A stretch of 64,000 nt of DNA from Marinicella marina (GCF_030065545.1 NZ_JASJNC010000004.1:248001-312000), one strand, 5' to 3'. Shown: positions 26,359 to 36,992, counted from the stretch's first letter. The notes: a model not told the origin generated them from the sequence alone. Numbers and translations: made by a program.

Positions 26359-28065
26359 TTAATCCACTGTCACACGGTTGGCTTCAACCAAGCCCGTGAT
26401 ACCGTTTTTAACCTTTAATAAAGCTGATTTTCTTAAGTTAGCAATACCGTCTTTGGTGGCTTGCTCTGCTATTTCGATTGAGTTACCACCACCCAAAATA
26501 ATTTTCTTGATGTTATCCGTTATGGGCATTACTTCGTATATACCCACTCGCCCTTTGTAGCCTTCATTACATTTACTGCAACCAACTGGGTCGTAAATGG
26601 TGGCATCAACCAAATCCTCATCTGTAAAGCCAGCTTCTAACAAAGCTTCCCTCGGAAATTCAGTTGGTTTTTTACAATCACACAGTCGACGTGCCAACCT
26701 TTGCGCAATGATCAATGACACCGCTGAGACGACATTAAAAGGCGCCACACCCATATTCACCAGTCGGCTGACCGTTTCAGGTGCGTTGTTGGTGTGTAAG
26801 GTAGATAAAACCATGTGACCTGTTTGTGCTGCTTTGATGGCTATTTCTGCGGTTTCTAAATCTCGAATCTCACCGACCATGATGATGTCTGGATCCTGAC
26901 GCAAAAATGACCTCAAGGCAGCCGAGAAGGTCATGCCTTGTTTGGCATTTTGTTGAACTTGGTTGATGCCATCCACTCTAATCTCAACCGGATCTTCGGC
27001 CGTTGATATGTTTCTGCCTTCGGTGTTAAGAATGTTAAGAGCAGTATACAGTGATACCGTTTTACCACTACCTGTTGGACCTGTAACCAACACCATGCCA
27101 TAAGGTTTGACGATGGCATCCATGAACAGTTGCTTCTGTTCGTCCTCATAGCCCAACTTATCAATACCCATTTTCGCTGCGGAAGCATCCAACACCCGCA
27201 TCACGATTTTTTCCCCAAACAAAGTAGGACAAGTACTCAATCGAAAATCAATGGAATTATTCTTAGATAGATTCAACTTCACACGACCATCTTGCGGCAC
27301 CCGCTTCTCAGCGATATCCAACTTCGACATTACTTTCAAACGAGAGGCAATTTTGGTTGTCATGTTCTTGGGAGGCTTTATCATGGTTTTCAGCATGCCG
27401 TCTATGCGGTAGCGTACTCGGTATGTTTTCTCATACGGCTCAAAGTGAATATCAGAGGCTCCACGTTTAATCGCGTCTAACAAAACCTTATTTACCAGCT
27501 TAACCGCCGGAGAGTCAGCCAAATCCTCAGTGGCATCACTGGTTTGTTCTTCTTGTTCATCCTCATACTCGATGTTTTCCAGTCCTTCGTCACCCAAATC
27601 ATCCATCACACTGTTGGCTTCTTTCAGTGCTTCTTCAATCGCTGTTTGTAAACTGTTTTGGTTAACCAGCACTGGCTCCACGCCGAGGTTGGTATGAAAC
27701 CTGACTTCTTCAATGGCCTTTACATTGGTAGGGTCAGAAATTCCGATAAAGACTTTTTTCCCTCGCAGGAACAGTGGCAAGACCTGATGTTTTTCAATCA
27801 AATTTTCTGATACCAGCCCTTTGGGCAACAATGACATGTCTATTGCATTGACATCAAGGATAGGAACACCATACTCGTTGGATGCAGCATCGCATAAATC
27901 CGCAGCATCAACCATATTGTTGTCAATAAGGTAAGTGAACAAAGGAATTTTCTGCTTGCGCGCCGTTTCATTGGCTTCAGCCGCAGCCTCCATTTCAATT
28001 TTACCGTTTTGCACCAAACGCCTCAGGGCGCCAGTTACCATTGTTTTTGTTCCAATATTGCTCAT
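26359..28065 (-). CDS. pilB: Type IV pilus assembly ATPase
   Basis: The 568 residues consist of an N-terminal MshEN domain (~50-150) and a C-terminal secretion ATPase. Walker A GPTGSGKT is near residue 330, the Asp box IRVDGINQVQQN lies ~35-45 residues beyond it, Walker B is in DPDIIMVGEIRDLETAEIA, and a zinc tetracysteine motif (CDCKK...CSKCNEGYKGRVGIYE) is near 470-515. PilB powers pilus extension as a hexamer on the cytosolic face. It heads the operon pilB-pilC-pilD-coaE. The 477-bp gap before sucC contains its promoter region. Confidence 0.96.
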   Translation of the reverse strand: MSNIGTKTMVTGALRRLVQNGKIEMEAAAEANETARKQKIPLFTYLIDNNMVDAADLCDAASNEYGVPILDVNAIDMSLLPKGLVSENLIEKHQVLPLFLRGKKVFIGISDPTNVKAIEEVRFHTNLGVEPVLVNQNSLQTAIEEALKEANSVMDDLGDEGLENIEYEDEQEEQTSDATEDLADSPAVKLVNKVLLDAIKRGASDIHFEPYEKTYRVRYRIDGMLKTMIKPPKNMTTKIASRLKVMSKLDIAEKRVPQDGRVKLNLSKNNSIDFRLSTCPTLFGEKIVMRVLDASAAKMGIDKLGYEDEQKQLFMDAIVKPYGMVLVTGPTGSGKTVSLYTALNILNTEGRNISTAEDPVEIRVDGINQVQQNAKQGMTFSAALRSFLRQDPDIIMVGEIRDLETAEIAIKAAQTGHMVLSTLHTNNAPETVSRLVNMGVAPFNVVSAVSLIIAQRLARRLCDCKKPTEFPREALLEAGFTDEDLVDATIYDPVGCSKCNEGYKGRVGIYEVMPITDNIKKIILGGGNSIEIAEQATKDGIANLRKSALLKVKNGITGLVEANRVTVD

Positions 28066-28542
28066 ATTTAGCGTTAAGTTACCTATTAGCCTACTTTTAA
28101 TACAATACTTTACCTGAAAATATCAATTGATTACAACTATTTAGCATCATCATTTTAAGGAATTTGCAAAACCTCCAATCGAAATCATTTTTATAGCCAC
28201 TTATCAACGAACAACAGGCTTAAGGTTTGTGTGAGCCTTCATTTTTTAACGGTTTTAATCATTCCATGCATGAATCAAATTTGTACCCACCAACTGTAGC
28301 CAGGAAAAACCGCTTACATTCAATAAAACACTGTCCTTATTTTTCATCTCAGATATTATTTTATCTGCGACCACAATCACAAATCACAAAACTCATGGAA
28401 AAACTTGTGTCATAACGATCAAACTTGGAAAGCATTATTTTTTAATCAGCCTTAATAACAAATAAATTCACACAAAAGTACTGCCAATTCAGCTAAAATA
28501 GCGCGCGAATTTTATCTAATAATCAAACAGGAATCCTTTATT
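28066..28542. other. Intergenic region between divergent pilB and sucC
   Basis: This 477-bp AT-rich stretch carries no frame I can defend. The open frame on the plus strand at 28227-28415 has no Shine-Dalgarno and a low-complexity composition. Near sucC there is a plausible -10 box TAAAAT at 28496-28501 and a Shine-Dalgarno AGGA about 10 bp before the ATG. The rest shows only AT-rich sequence. There is no pilin gene here, although pilA sits next to pilB in some relatives. Confidence 0.6.
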
Positions 28543-29706
28543 ATGAATTTTCATGAATATCAGGCAAAAGACTTATTTGCCAAGTACAACATTCCCGTTC
28601 CCAACGGCAAAGTAGCCAGAACCCCAGAAGAAGCAGTTGCTGCAGCGCAAGCACTTGGCTGTGACATGTGGGTGGTAAAAGCCCAAGTACATGCTGGTGG
28701 ACGCGGCAAAGCGGGCGGCGTTAAATTGGCCAAAACTCTTGAGGAAGTAAAACAGTATGCCACCGATATGATTGGCATGAAAATTCAAACTTATCAAACC
28801 GGCGGTTTGGCTTTACCAGTCAACGAGGTTTTGATCACAGAAGCGGCTGACATTGAACAAGAAATTTATTTAAGTTTGTTGGTGGACCGTGCCAACAAAT
28901 GTTTGTCTTTTGTCGCCTCAGCTGAAGGTGGTGTTGAGATTGAAGAAGTGGCTCGCACCAACCCAGAAAAAATTCATACCTTACATGTAGACAACACCGA
29001 AGGCTTGTTTCCTTATGCCTGTCGTAAAATTGGCTTTGCCATGGGCATGAACTCCAAACAAGTCAGACAATTGACTCATATCATGATGCAAATGCACGCC
29101 ATGTTCCATGATTTGGACTTAGACCTGATTGAAATCAATCCTTTAATTATTGATGACAAAAAAGATGTGGTTGCATTGGATGCAAAAATCAATTCAGATG
29201 ACAATGCCAGTTTCAGACACAAGGATTTGGCAGCCATGCGTGACATCACACAAGAAGATGCCGCAGAAGCCAAAGCCCACGAACATGAACTGAATTACAT
29301 CAAATTAGATGGCAACATCGCTTGTATGGTTAACGGTGCCGGCTTGGCCATGGCAACCATGGACGTGATTAAGTTGAAAGGCGGTGAGCCAGCAAACTTT
29401 TTGGACGTTGGTGGCGGCGCGACAGCTGAACGTGTGGCCATTGCATTCAAAATCATTTTGTCTGATCCAAATGTAGAATCAATACTGGTTAATATTTTTG
29501 GTGGCATTGTGCGCTGTGATTTGATTGCCAATGGCATCATTTCAGCCATCAAAGAAGTGGGCGTTGAAGTGCCCATTGTGGTTCGTTTAGAAGGTACCAA
29601 TGTGGAAGCTGGTAAGAAAATCTTAGACGAAAGTGGACTGGCTGTGATTTCAGCTGATAATTTAGATGATGCTGCCAACAAAGCAGTTGCAGCGGTAGGA
29701 GCATAA
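28543..29706 (+). CDS. sucC: Succinyl-CoA synthetase beta subunit (ADP-forming)
   Basis: The 387 residues match SucC: ATP-grasp start [22 protein letters not shown], the [17 protein letters not shown] loop (~45-61) and the LIEINPLI segment (~199). The C-terminal FLDVGGGA and [10 protein letters not shown] blocks bind CoA and contact the alpha subunit. It makes succinate and ATP from succinyl-CoA in the TCA cycle. Length agrees with E. coli SucC (388). sucD starts 2 bp downstream. The upstream sucAB genes are not in the window. Confidence 0.97.
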   Translation: MNFHEYQAKDLFAKYNIPVPNGKVARTPEEAVAAAQALGCDMWVVKAQVHAGGRGKAGGVKLAKTLEEVKQYATDMIGMKIQTYQTGGLALPVNEVLITEAADIEQEIYLSLLVDRANKCLSFVASAEGGVEIEEVARTNPEKIHTLHVDNTEGLFPYACRKIGFAMGMNSKQVRQLTHIMMQMHAMFHDLDLDLIEINPLIIDDKKDVVALDAKINSDDNASFRHKDLAAMRDITQEDAAEAKAHEHELNYIKLDGNIACMVNGAGLAMATMDVIKLKGGEPANFLDVGGGATAERVAIAFKIILSDPNVESILVNIFGGIVRCDLIANGIISAIKEVGVEVPIVVRLEGTNVEAGKKILDESGLAVISADNLDDAANKAVAAVGA

Positions 29707-29708
29707 TC

Positions 29709-30578
29709 ATGAGTGTATTAGTTAATAAAGACACCCGTTTATTGGTACAAGGATTCACTGGTTCTCAAGGCACCTTCCACAGTGAACAAGCCATCGACTA
29801 CGGCACCAACCTGGTTGGCGGCGTTACTCCGGGCAAAGGCGGTGAAAGCCACTTAGATCGTCCTGTTTTCAATACTGTCGCTGATGGTGTCAACGATACA
29901 GGTGCCAATGCATCGGTTATTTTTGTACCACCACCGTTTGCTGCCGACGCTATTTTGGAAGCCGTTGATGCGGGCATCAAATTGATTGTTACCATCACTG
30001 AAGGCATTCCTGTATTGGACATGATGAAAGTCAGAACTGTGCTTGATGCCAACCCAGATGTTGTTATGATTGGACCTAACTGTCCTGGTGTCATTACTCC
30101 GGGTGAATGTAAAATTGGCATCATGCCAGCAGCCATTCATCAACCCGGTCGCATTGGGATTGTCTCAAGATCAGGCACTTTGACTTATGAAGCTGTGCAC
30201 CAAACCACGTCAGTTGGCCTAGGTCAATCAACATGTATTGGTATTGGCGGTGATCCTATTCAAGGCACCAACTTCATTGATTGTCTGAGAATGTTCCAAA
30301 ATGACGACCAAACAGATGGCATCATCATGGTTGGTGAAATTGGTGGTTCAGCCGAGGAAGAAGCTGCTGAATTCATCAAGAACAACGTCACCAAACCTGT
30401 GGTTTCATACATCGCTGGTGTCAGTGCCCCAGAGGGCAAGCGCATGGGTCATGCTGGTGCGATTGTTGCTGGCGGTAAAGGCACAGCACAAGCCAAATAT
30501 GAGGCTTTAGAAGCTGCCGGTGTTAAAACCGTTAAATCACCTACTTTCCTCGGTGAAAGCATCAAAGAAATGTTGTAA
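29709..30578 (+). CDS. sucD: Succinyl-CoA synthetase alpha subunit
   Basis: The 289 residues are the exact length of E. coli SucD. The CoA-binding Rossmann start ([17 protein letters not shown]) and the phosphohistidine His248 in [10 protein letters not shown] are both present, as is the catalytic block [16 protein letters not shown]. SucD carries the phosphorylated His intermediate and pairs with SucC. It is co-transcribed with sucC (2-bp gap) and followed by a strong terminator. Confidence 0.97.
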   Translation: MSVLVNKDTRLLVQGFTGSQGTFHSEQAIDYGTNLVGGVTPGKGGESHLDRPVFNTVADGVNDTGANASVIFVPPPFAADAILEAVDAGIKLIVTITEGIPVLDMMKVRTVLDANPDVVMIGPNCPGVITPGECKIGIMPAAIHQPGRIGIVSRSGTLTYEAVHQTTSVGLGQSTCIGIGGDPIQGTNFIDCLRMFQNDDQTDGIIMVGEIGGSAEEEAAEFIKNNVTKPVVSYIAGVSAPEGKRMGHAGAIVAGGKGTAQAKYEALEAAGVKTVKSPTFLGESIKEML

Positions 30579-30606
30579 CCTCATCTGAGATACAAGATTC
30601 AGCATC

Positions 30607-30642
30607 ATGGCTGGTGACCTCGAGTCGCCGGCCATTTTTTTT
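30607..30642 (+). terminator. Rho-independent terminator after sucCD
   Basis: ATGGCTGGTGAC and GTCGCCGGCCAT form a 12-bp stem (two G-U pairs) with the 5-nt loop CTCGA, followed by a run of eight T. It lies about 30 bp after the sucD stop. Confidence 0.93.
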
Positions 30643-30738
30643 GCTATCCAATAAAGCCACTACACTGGCGACTATATTTTTTAATTAAGTATTTTTTGTG
30701 ATATATTAATTAAGCAATCAATCAGTCTTGGAGATCAC

Positions 30739-31179
30739 ATGAAAAACTTACCTTTATTTCTCTTCACCTTATTACTGTTCTTCATCGCATCTGCACAAGC
30801 CGAACAGAAAGCCACAATGGGTGATTATGAACTGCATTACAACACCTTCCCCTCTACATTTTTATCCAAAGAAATCGCTACCACTTATCAAATTGTGCGC
30901 TCAAAAAATCGTGGCATTGTCAGTATTTCAATACTGAACACACAGATTAAACCGCCCAAGGCGCTTGAAGCTGATGTGGAGGTGCTGGCGAAAAACCTGC
31001 TGAATCAGAAAAAAGACATCAGGTTGATTAAAATCACCGAACAAAATGAAGCTGTCTATTATTTAGGCACCTTTGCGATGAATAACCAGGAAGATGTTAA
31101 TTTCGAGATCAACGCCACACCAATGGGCTCTGAGGACACCATCAGCGTCAAGTTTTCACGTGAATTTTTTACTGACTAA
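30739..31179 (+). CDS. DUF4426 family exported protein
   Basis: The 146 residues start with a signal peptide (cleavage near AQAE, residue ~21). The mature part begins with MGDYELHYNTFPSTFLSKEIATTYQI and RSKNRGIVSISIL, the conserved N-terminal block of DUF4426. The family is found next to varied genes and has no known function; it is probably periplasmic and beta-rich. Start has the Shine-Dalgarno GGAG. The DUF4139 gene begins 14 bp downstream, so the two are likely one transcript. Confidence 0.75.
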   Translation: MKNLPLFLFTLLLFFIASAQAEQKATMGDYELHYNTFPSTFLSKEIATTYQIVRSKNRGIVSISILNTQIKPPKALEADVEVLAKNLLNQKKDIRLIKITEQNEAVYYLGTFAMNNQEDVNFEINATPMGSEDTISVKFSREFFTD

Positions 31180-31193
31180 AACATTGATTTACA

Positions 31194-32663
31194 ATGAAAT
31201 TTTTTTTAAAACTGACAGCCATTTTCTTAATGATCAATATGAGTCAAGCAGACAACAGCATCACCATTTATTCAGGTAACCACCAAGGACACCTGAACCC
31301 AAACCAGTTGCAGAATGTGGCCAATATACCCGGCTATGCCATGGTCAAACAAAGCAAAAACGCGGCTTTTAAAAAGGGCATGTTCACGCTGGCTTTCGAT
31401 GATGTGGCTGAACACATTGACCCTACCACTGTGAGCTTCAGTACGCCAGATAATCCTGATGCTGCTCAGGTTTTAGAACAAAACTTTCAATTCGACTTGG
31501 TCGGCACTGAAAAATTGCTACAAAAATACCTCGACCAAGTAATTTCAGTCAATCACGATCAAGGCAGCGATAGCATTGATTCTGAAGGCAAATTACTCAG
31601 CACCCAAGGAGGCATCACCTTACAACAACAATCAGGCAACATAATTACCATCAAAGCATGGAACCACATCAGCTTTCCTGATTTACCTGGTGGCCTGTTA
31701 ACCAAACCAACCCTGGTATGGCTGTTGAATTCAAACTCCAACAAAGAAGAATTAATTGTACTGACCTACCAAACCCAAGGCATGACATGGTGGGCTGACT
31801 ACAACATCACCCTGTCAGGTGATACCGCTGCATGCGAACTGGACATTTCATCATGGGTTTCTTTGGTAAACAAATCGGGTGCCAGTTTCAACCAAACACA
31901 GTTGAAGCTGGTAGCTGGTGACGTCAATCGCACAGAAAACAATCAATCACCTCGAATGATGATGCGAGATACCATGGTAAAAGCCAGCAGCAATGAGTTC
32001 ACCGAAGAATCGTTGTTTGAATACCATTTATATAAACTACCAAGAAAGGTAGATTTGCCCAACAACTCAACCAAACAAATTCAGTTGCTGAACCAAACCA
32101 ATGGCATCAAGTGTAATCGAAACCTCAATTTCAATGCCACTGGACAGCACCGAATCAATTACCGCAGACCCATAACTGACGCCAACTACTTTGCTGTGAC
32201 TGAGGCCAAAGTAGAAGCCACACTGAGTTTTGAAAACTCTCTGGCCAATCAATTGGGCTTGCCATTACCTGCTGGTCGTGTACGTGTCAATATGGCCGAT
32301 TTAAGTGATGGCAGCCTGGAATTTATTGGCGAGGACAGCATCGAACACACGCCGAAAAATGACACCATCAAATTGAAACTGGGAAATGCTTTTGATGTCA
32401 AAGCAAAACGCACTCAAAAAGATTATGAGCTTTTTAAAAACAGCGCAACAGAACAAATTGAAATATCCATAAGTAATCAAAAAGACAGCGCTGCCACCAT
32501 CACAGTTACAGAGACCTTGCACCGTTGGTCGAACTGGCAAATAACCCAACATGATGAGGAATATAAAAAACTCAACGCCTCTACCATACAGTTCGAAGTC
32601 AAAGTACCAGCCGAAACCACCCAAACCATCAATTACACGGTACTATACCAATGGCCTGAGTAG
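31194..32663 (+). CDS. DUF4139 domain-containing exported protein
   Basis: The 489 residues have a short signal peptide (MKFFLKLTAIFLMINMSQA). From ~170 onward the sequence matches the DUF4139 domain (LVWLLNSNSNKEELIVLTYQTQGMTWWADYNITL and LVAGDVNR, then NYRRPITDANYF). The N-terminal part has the YSGNHQGHLNPNQLQ pattern seen in the same family. DUF4139 proteins resemble mucoidy-inhibitor-like beta-sandwich proteins, and no biochemical role is established. It is in a two-gene unit with the DUF4426 gene. Confidence 0.78.
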   Translation: MKFFLKLTAIFLMINMSQADNSITIYSGNHQGHLNPNQLQNVANIPGYAMVKQSKNAAFKKGMFTLAFDDVAEHIDPTTVSFSTPDNPDAAQVLEQNFQFDLVGTEKLLQKYLDQVISVNHDQGSDSIDSEGKLLSTQGGITLQQQSGNIITIKAWNHISFPDLPGGLLTKPTLVWLLNSNSNKEELIVLTYQTQGMTWWADYNITLSGDTAACELDISSWVSLVNKSGASFNQTQLKLVAGDVNRTENNQSPRMMMRDTMVKASSNEFTEESLFEYHLYKLPRKVDLPNNSTKQIQLLNQTNGIKCNRNLNFNATGQHRINYRRPITDANYFAVTEAKVEATLSFENSLANQLGLPLPAGRVRVNMADLSDGSLEFIGEDSIEHTPKNDTIKLKLGNAFDVKAKRTQKDYELFKNSATEQIEISISNQKDSAATITVTETLHRWSNWQITQHDEEYKKLNASTIQFEVKVPAETTQTINYTVLYQWPE

Positions 32664-32790
32664 TCGAAGCAATCACTGGAAACAGCCTTTTTCAACAATT
32701 ACGGGCAGTCAAGACATGTGATGTGAACAGATTCACAAATATAACAAACTTAAGGTGTTAAATTATAGTTTGAGATAAACGGCCAATAAA

Positions 32791-35082
32791 ATGGACAGAA
32801 AAAACACCAAAAACATTGTCAACATCAAAGCAAAGTCAGCCAATGAAATCAACCAAGGCGCCATTTTGCCAAAAGTCCATAAAGTATTTATCCAGGGCTT
32901 AAAACCCACCATCAGAGACTACTACGATAAATTAGACGATTCGTTGTTTGATATGGCTGAAAAGGCTGAAAACAATGAACTACAAACGCATTATTTTGAA
33001 GCGATGCGTGAGGTCAGAAAAAAGAAAGACTTGATGGTTCGAAAATTTTCTGAAAACGTACAAGCTGTATTCAAAGAGTTCAAGAAAGGCAATTTTAATT
33101 ATTTCGAAGAAGGCACCACGGCTGATTCAGAGTCGGAATTGGATGGTCTGTCTTTGGTTGATGAAAAGGAGCTTGACCAAAAACTAGCTGCCACCAACCT
33201 CACTGATAAAGCCAATACCTTTTTACACCAACACCTGTTTGCATTAGAAAAACGCTTTGCATTACTGGCTGGTGGCAGTGAAGTAAAAATGAATCAAGTG
33301 CCTGTTTCACCTGCTGTAATCGTCAGTTCATTTGCCAATACCTTCAATCACTTAAACATTGATGACACCGTATACATCATCATGCTAAAACTGTTTGAGC
33401 GAAGTCTGATACAAAACTTAGTTATACCCTATCAAGACATCAATAACTTATTGATTAATGAGGGCATTTTACCTAATTTAAAATTCAGAATATCAAGACA
33501 AACTGGCAGCAGCGGCCCAGCACCGCAAGCAGACGGTCCTCTCAGTCAAGAAGAACTGGTTGAACAAATGGTGCCCGCTGAACCGATGCCATCATCTGTA
33601 CCTGTGACTGATAATCAATACCAAGCCATAGCACAGGCCATGGCACAAAGACACGCCAATATGTCAAATGCAGGCCAGCATTACCCTGCTTTTGATACAT
33701 CGATAGTTGATAATGCACTGAACATTTTACAAGTAGAGGCCTTGAACAGCCTCAACACCAGAGACATTTCGCTCAGTCCAACTGAAATAAAAAATGCCTT
33801 ATTGGCCAGACTCAAAGACTTGGATGAAGACGGCGAAAAAAAGCAAGTCAATCAACAAGATGAAGACACCATTGATTTGGTTGGCATGTTGTTTCAGTTT
33901 TTGGTCGATGATCGCAATTTACCTGACAGGATACAGGCTTTATTGGCAAAACTTCAAATTCCTTATCTTCACTTGGCATTGAAAGATCGCAAATTATTCG
34001 CCAACAAAGAAAACAATGCCAGGAAATTACTTGATATCATCGCCAAGGCGTCCATTGGTTGGAATGAAGAAGACGACAAACGTGGCAAGTTCATCAATAA
34101 AATTGAGTCGATTGTACAGAGTATTCTCGAGACAGACCACGATGAAATGGACTTCCCCAGTTTGATTGAAGACTTCCAAGAGTTTGAGGCCAAAAATAAC
34201 AAACGCAGCCAAGCCATAGAGAAAAGAACCTCCGAAAAAGCCTTGGGACAAGAACGTATCCTAAAAGCAAAACAAATTACCGCAGAAATCCTAGAGTCGA
34301 AAATGCAGCGACATACCCTGCCTAAGATTGTTACGGAATTATTGTTAACGCCCTGGGCCAATGTCCTGATTTTGGCGCATTTGCGGCACCAAGATGAACC
34401 TGAAAAAATTGATGGCTTCATCAAAATGGTTGATAAGTTGATTTTCGTCGCGGTAAAAAACAAAAAGAAAATGGCCACCACCGCCCAAATTAGTCATGTC
34501 ATTGACCAACTCAGTCACGGCTTGCGTTTGGTGGCATTTGATGAGCACAGCATCAAGGAGAAATCTCTAGAGCTGTACCAGATCCTACTTGACATCAACG
34601 GTATCAAGGAATCCGATCAGGCCGACGAACATGAATATGTTAAGCCCAAAGAAGCTTTTAATACCGAAACTAATGATGTAGAAGAAACACCTGAAATCGT
34701 TCACTTTATAGCACAAAAGAAATTCAACAGCTTGAACAAAGAAGTCGAGCACAATGATGATGAATACTACCAACAAGCCAAAAAAATGCAAACTGGTGAA
34801 TGGGTTGAGTTCATGGCTGATGATGAAGACAGCGAAAACATCCGAGCCAAATTGTCTTGGGTTTCCCCAATCAGTCAAAAACTGTTATTCGTCAATGCCC
34901 GTGGAGTCAAAGTAACCGATAAAACTCTGGATGAATTGGCCCATGATTTAAGACAGAAACAAGCCGTGGTGCTACAGCAAATACCGCTGTTTGACCGCGC
35001 CATGAGTGCGATTGCAAAACAGGTTTCTGATGCGGATGAAAAAACAACAGAACAGAACGTCGACAATCAGCCACAGAACTGA
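32791..35082 (+). CDS. DUF1631 family protein
   Basis: This 763-residue, highly charged, helical cytosolic protein matches DUF1631. The N-terminal block FIQGLKPTIRDYYDKLDDSLFDMAEKAENNELQTHYFEAMREVRKK is the conserved start. The middle holds LTPWANVLILAHLRHQDEP, and the C-terminal GEWVEFMADDEDSENIRAKLSWVSPISQKLLFVNARG is PilZ-like. DUF1631 proteins may respond to c-di-GMP or act in envelope stress, but function is unknown. A Gly/Pro/Gln-rich linker occupies ~235-285. It converges with folD with 9 bp between stops. Confidence 0.8.
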   Translation: MDRKNTKNIVNIKAKSANEINQGAILPKVHKVFIQGLKPTIRDYYDKLDDSLFDMAEKAENNELQTHYFEAMREVRKKKDLMVRKFSENVQAVFKEFKKGNFNYFEEGTTADSESELDGLSLVDEKELDQKLAATNLTDKANTFLHQHLFALEKRFALLAGGSEVKMNQVPVSPAVIVSSFANTFNHLNIDDTVYIIMLKLFERSLIQNLVIPYQDINNLLINEGILPNLKFRISRQTGSSGPAPQADGPLSQEELVEQMVPAEPMPSSVPVTDNQYQAIAQAMAQRHANMSNAGQHYPAFDTSIVDNALNILQVEALNSLNTRDISLSPTEIKNALLARLKDLDEDGEKKQVNQQDEDTIDLVGMLFQFLVDDRNLPDRIQALLAKLQIPYLHLALKDRKLFANKENNARKLLDIIAKASIGWNEEDDKRGKFINKIESIVQSILETDHDEMDFPSLIEDFQEFEAKNNKRSQAIEKRTSEKALGQERILKAKQITAEILESKMQRHTLPKIVTELLLTPWANVLILAHLRHQDEPEKIDGFIKMVDKLIFVAVKNKKKMATTAQISHVIDQLSHGLRLVAFDEHSIKEKSLELYQILLDINGIKESDQADEHEYVKPKEAFNTETNDVEETPEIVHFIAQKKFNSLNKEVEHNDDEYYQQAKKMQTGEWVEFMADDEDSENIRAKLSWVSPISQKLLFVNARGVKVTDKTLDELAHDLRQKQAVVLQQIPLFDRAMSAIAKQVSDADEKTTEQNVDNQPQN

Positions 35083-35091
35083 GTTTAAGAG

Positions 35092-35937
35092 CTACAAACT
35101 GGCTTCAAAAGTATTTTGCATCAAAGTGGCAACGGTCATCGGTCCAATGCCGCCTGGTACCGGAGATATGTAACTGGCTAGTTTGGATGCCACCGCAAAA
35201 TCAACATCGCCACACAAGCCACCCTCGGCTTTGCGATTGATACCGATATCGATCACCACTGCACCTTTTTTGATCCAGCTGGCATCCACAATATTGGGAT
35301 TACCCACCGCGACACACAGCACATCGGCTTGGGCCACATGATGGGCCAGATCTTTAGTAAAACGGTGACATATGGTGACTGTTGCGCCAGCAAATAGCAT
35401 TTCTAACATCAATGGCCTGCCGACAATATTAGAAGCCCCAACAATCACACAATGCATGCCTTTGGGATCTAAATCATAATGATGCAATAAGGTCATCACT
35501 CCGCGTGGCGTACAAGGCCTCAATCCTGGCTGACGTAAGGCCAAATGACCGACATTACTGGCATGGAATCCATCGACATCTTTATCAGGGTGAATGCGGT
35601 TGGTGACTTCTGTTTCATTGATGTGTTCTGGTAACGGTAATTGCACCAATATCCCATCAATGTCATCGTCTTGATTCAATTCATCAATCAAAGCATACAG
35701 TGCTTTGGCTGAAGTTTGTCTGGGCAGGTTATGGGTGATGGAACGTATACCAGTTTTTTCACAGGCTTTGATTTTATTTTTGACATAAACATGCGATGCC
35801 TCATCATTACCAACCAAAACAACAGCCAAGCCTGGCGCCTGCAAACCTGCATCAACTCGCTGCGTAATGCGCGCAGCGATCTCATCCAGAACCAATTGTG
35901 ATACTTTTTTGCCGTCTAATATTTGTGGTTTGTTCAT
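35092..35937 (-). CDS. folD: Bifunctional methylenetetrahydrofolate dehydrogenase/cyclohydrolase
   Basis: The 281 residues carry FolD signatures: YVKNKIKACEKTGI (~49-62, catalytic Lys), the substrate loop VQLPLPEHI (~97) and the dinucleotide-binding GASNIVGRPLMLEM (~165-178), ending with PGGIGPMTVATLM (~257-269). It interconverts methylene-, methenyl- and formyl-tetrahydrofolate with NADP. The start overlaps the moeB-like stop by 4 bp (ATGA). It closes the yfgM-bamB-der-moeA-moeB-folD run. Confidence 0.96.
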   Translation of the reverse strand: MNKPQILDGKKVSQLVLDEIAARITQRVDAGLQAPGLAVVLVGNDEASHVYVKNKIKACEKTGIRSITHNLPRQTSAKALYALIDELNQDDDIDGILVQLPLPEHINETEVTNRIHPDKDVDGFHASNVGHLALRQPGLRPCTPRGVMTLLHHYDLDPKGMHCVIVGASNIVGRPLMLEMLFAGATVTICHRFTKDLAHHVAQADVLCVAVGNPNIVDASWIKKGAVVIDIGINRKAEGGLCGDVDFAVASKLASYISPVPGGIGPMTVATLMQNTFEASL

Positions 35938-36992
35938 GATTGACCTGTATGCTGTGAACAGCGCTTTGAATTCGCGGGGTATTTTAACACTTTAAACTGC
36001 TGATGAAGCAAATCATAACTGAGCATTTTTTGTGACAGCGGTGAACCCATATGGGTCAACAATTTAATGGCTTCAGTTACCTGTATCATAGCAGCCACAC
36101 CTGGTATAGGACCCAATATACCCTCGTCATTACAATCGCCCAATGTAGCTGCAGACAGCTCTTGAAACAAACACCTGAAACATGGCAGCGTTTGATCTCC
36201 AGAAAAAACCCCAACCTGAACATGAAAGGCCGAAACAGCAGCAAATACCCAAGGTGTAGAAAGTTGCAAGCAGGTATCATTGATGATGAATCTCGTATCG
36301 ATGTTGTCAGTGCCATCTATCACTAAATCCACACCTGAAATTAAAGTTTCAGCGTTGTTTGATGACAGACGTAAATTTACCGCATCAACCAATGTGGTCG
36401 AGTTAAGTGCCTGTAAATTGTGCTTAGCAGCTGTGACTTTAGATTCGCCAACCTCTGACTCTTTGAATAAAACCTGTCTGTGTAAATTATGCAAGGCCAC
36501 CTCATCATCATCAACCAAAGTGACATGCCCTACTCCAGCCGCTACCAAATAAGTCGCAGCAGGGCCGCCTAGGCCACCAGCACCGACCACCAAAACATGG
36601 GCTCCTTTGAGCTTTGATTGGCCTTGAGAACCAAAGCCTGAAAGTTTAAGCTGTCTGTCATAACGATCAACCTCTTCTAAGGTCTCTGGGGGTTTGATTA
36701 TCAGCTGGGCATTTTTCCAAGCTTCAAAACCACCTGAGACCGAGATAAAAGGCCTGCCCAACTCAGCTACCAGTTCACTGGATTTAATGCCTTTGTGGCA
36801 CATCAAATAAATCTGCGCGTTGGATTTTCTTAATAAATCCGCTTTTGCTTGTAAATCCTCAACTTGCATTAAAGTGGCGCCTTCAACAATTCCTTTGGAC
36901 CAGCTTTCATGCCCCCTGATATCAATCAGTAAGTGGCCCTTTTGTTTGATTAACTCTGCCAGGTTATTAACCGCTGTATCGAATACGCTCAT
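35934..36992 (-). CDS. moeB: Rhodanese-MoeB/ThiF fusion, molybdopterin-synthase adenylyltransferase-like
   Basis: The 352 residues contain an N-terminal rhodanese domain (~10-98; active-site loop MCHKGIKSS with Cys65) and a ThiF/MoeB adenylyltransferase domain (~108-345). The ATP loop GAGGLGG is at 137-143. MoeB activates the small sulfur carrier MoaD by adenylation. Eukaryotic MOCS3 has the rhodanese at the C-terminus, so the order here is reversed. Cys271/Cys274 form one half of the zinc site; the other half reads CSQH (Cys345, His348) instead of CxxC. Cys287 lies where ThiF keeps its sulfur-transfer Cys. ATGA overlaps join it to moeA and folD. Confidence 0.88.
   Translation of the reverse strand: MSVFDTAVNNLAELIKQKGHLLIDIRGHESWSKGIVEGATLMQVEDLQAKADLLRKSNAQIYLMCHKGIKSSELVAELGRPFISVSGGFEAWKNAQLIIKPPETLEEVDRYDRQLKLSGFGSQGQSKLKGAHVLVVGAGGLGGPAATYLVAAGVGHVTLVDDDEVALHNLHRQVLFKESEVGESKVTAAKHNLQALNSTTLVDAVNLRLSSNNAETLISGVDLVIDGTDNIDTRFIINDTCLQLSTPWVFAAVSAFHVQVGVFSGDQTLPCFRCLFQELSAATLGDCNDEGILGPIPGVAAMIQVTEAIKLLTHMGSPLSQKMLSYDLLHQQFKVLKYPANSKRCSQHTGQS

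Noticed and set aside
28227-28415. Open frame of 62 residues between pilB and sucC
   Set aside because: No Shine-Dalgarno, no signal or recognisable domain, and an unusual amino-acid mix; it reads like chance in AT-rich spacer.
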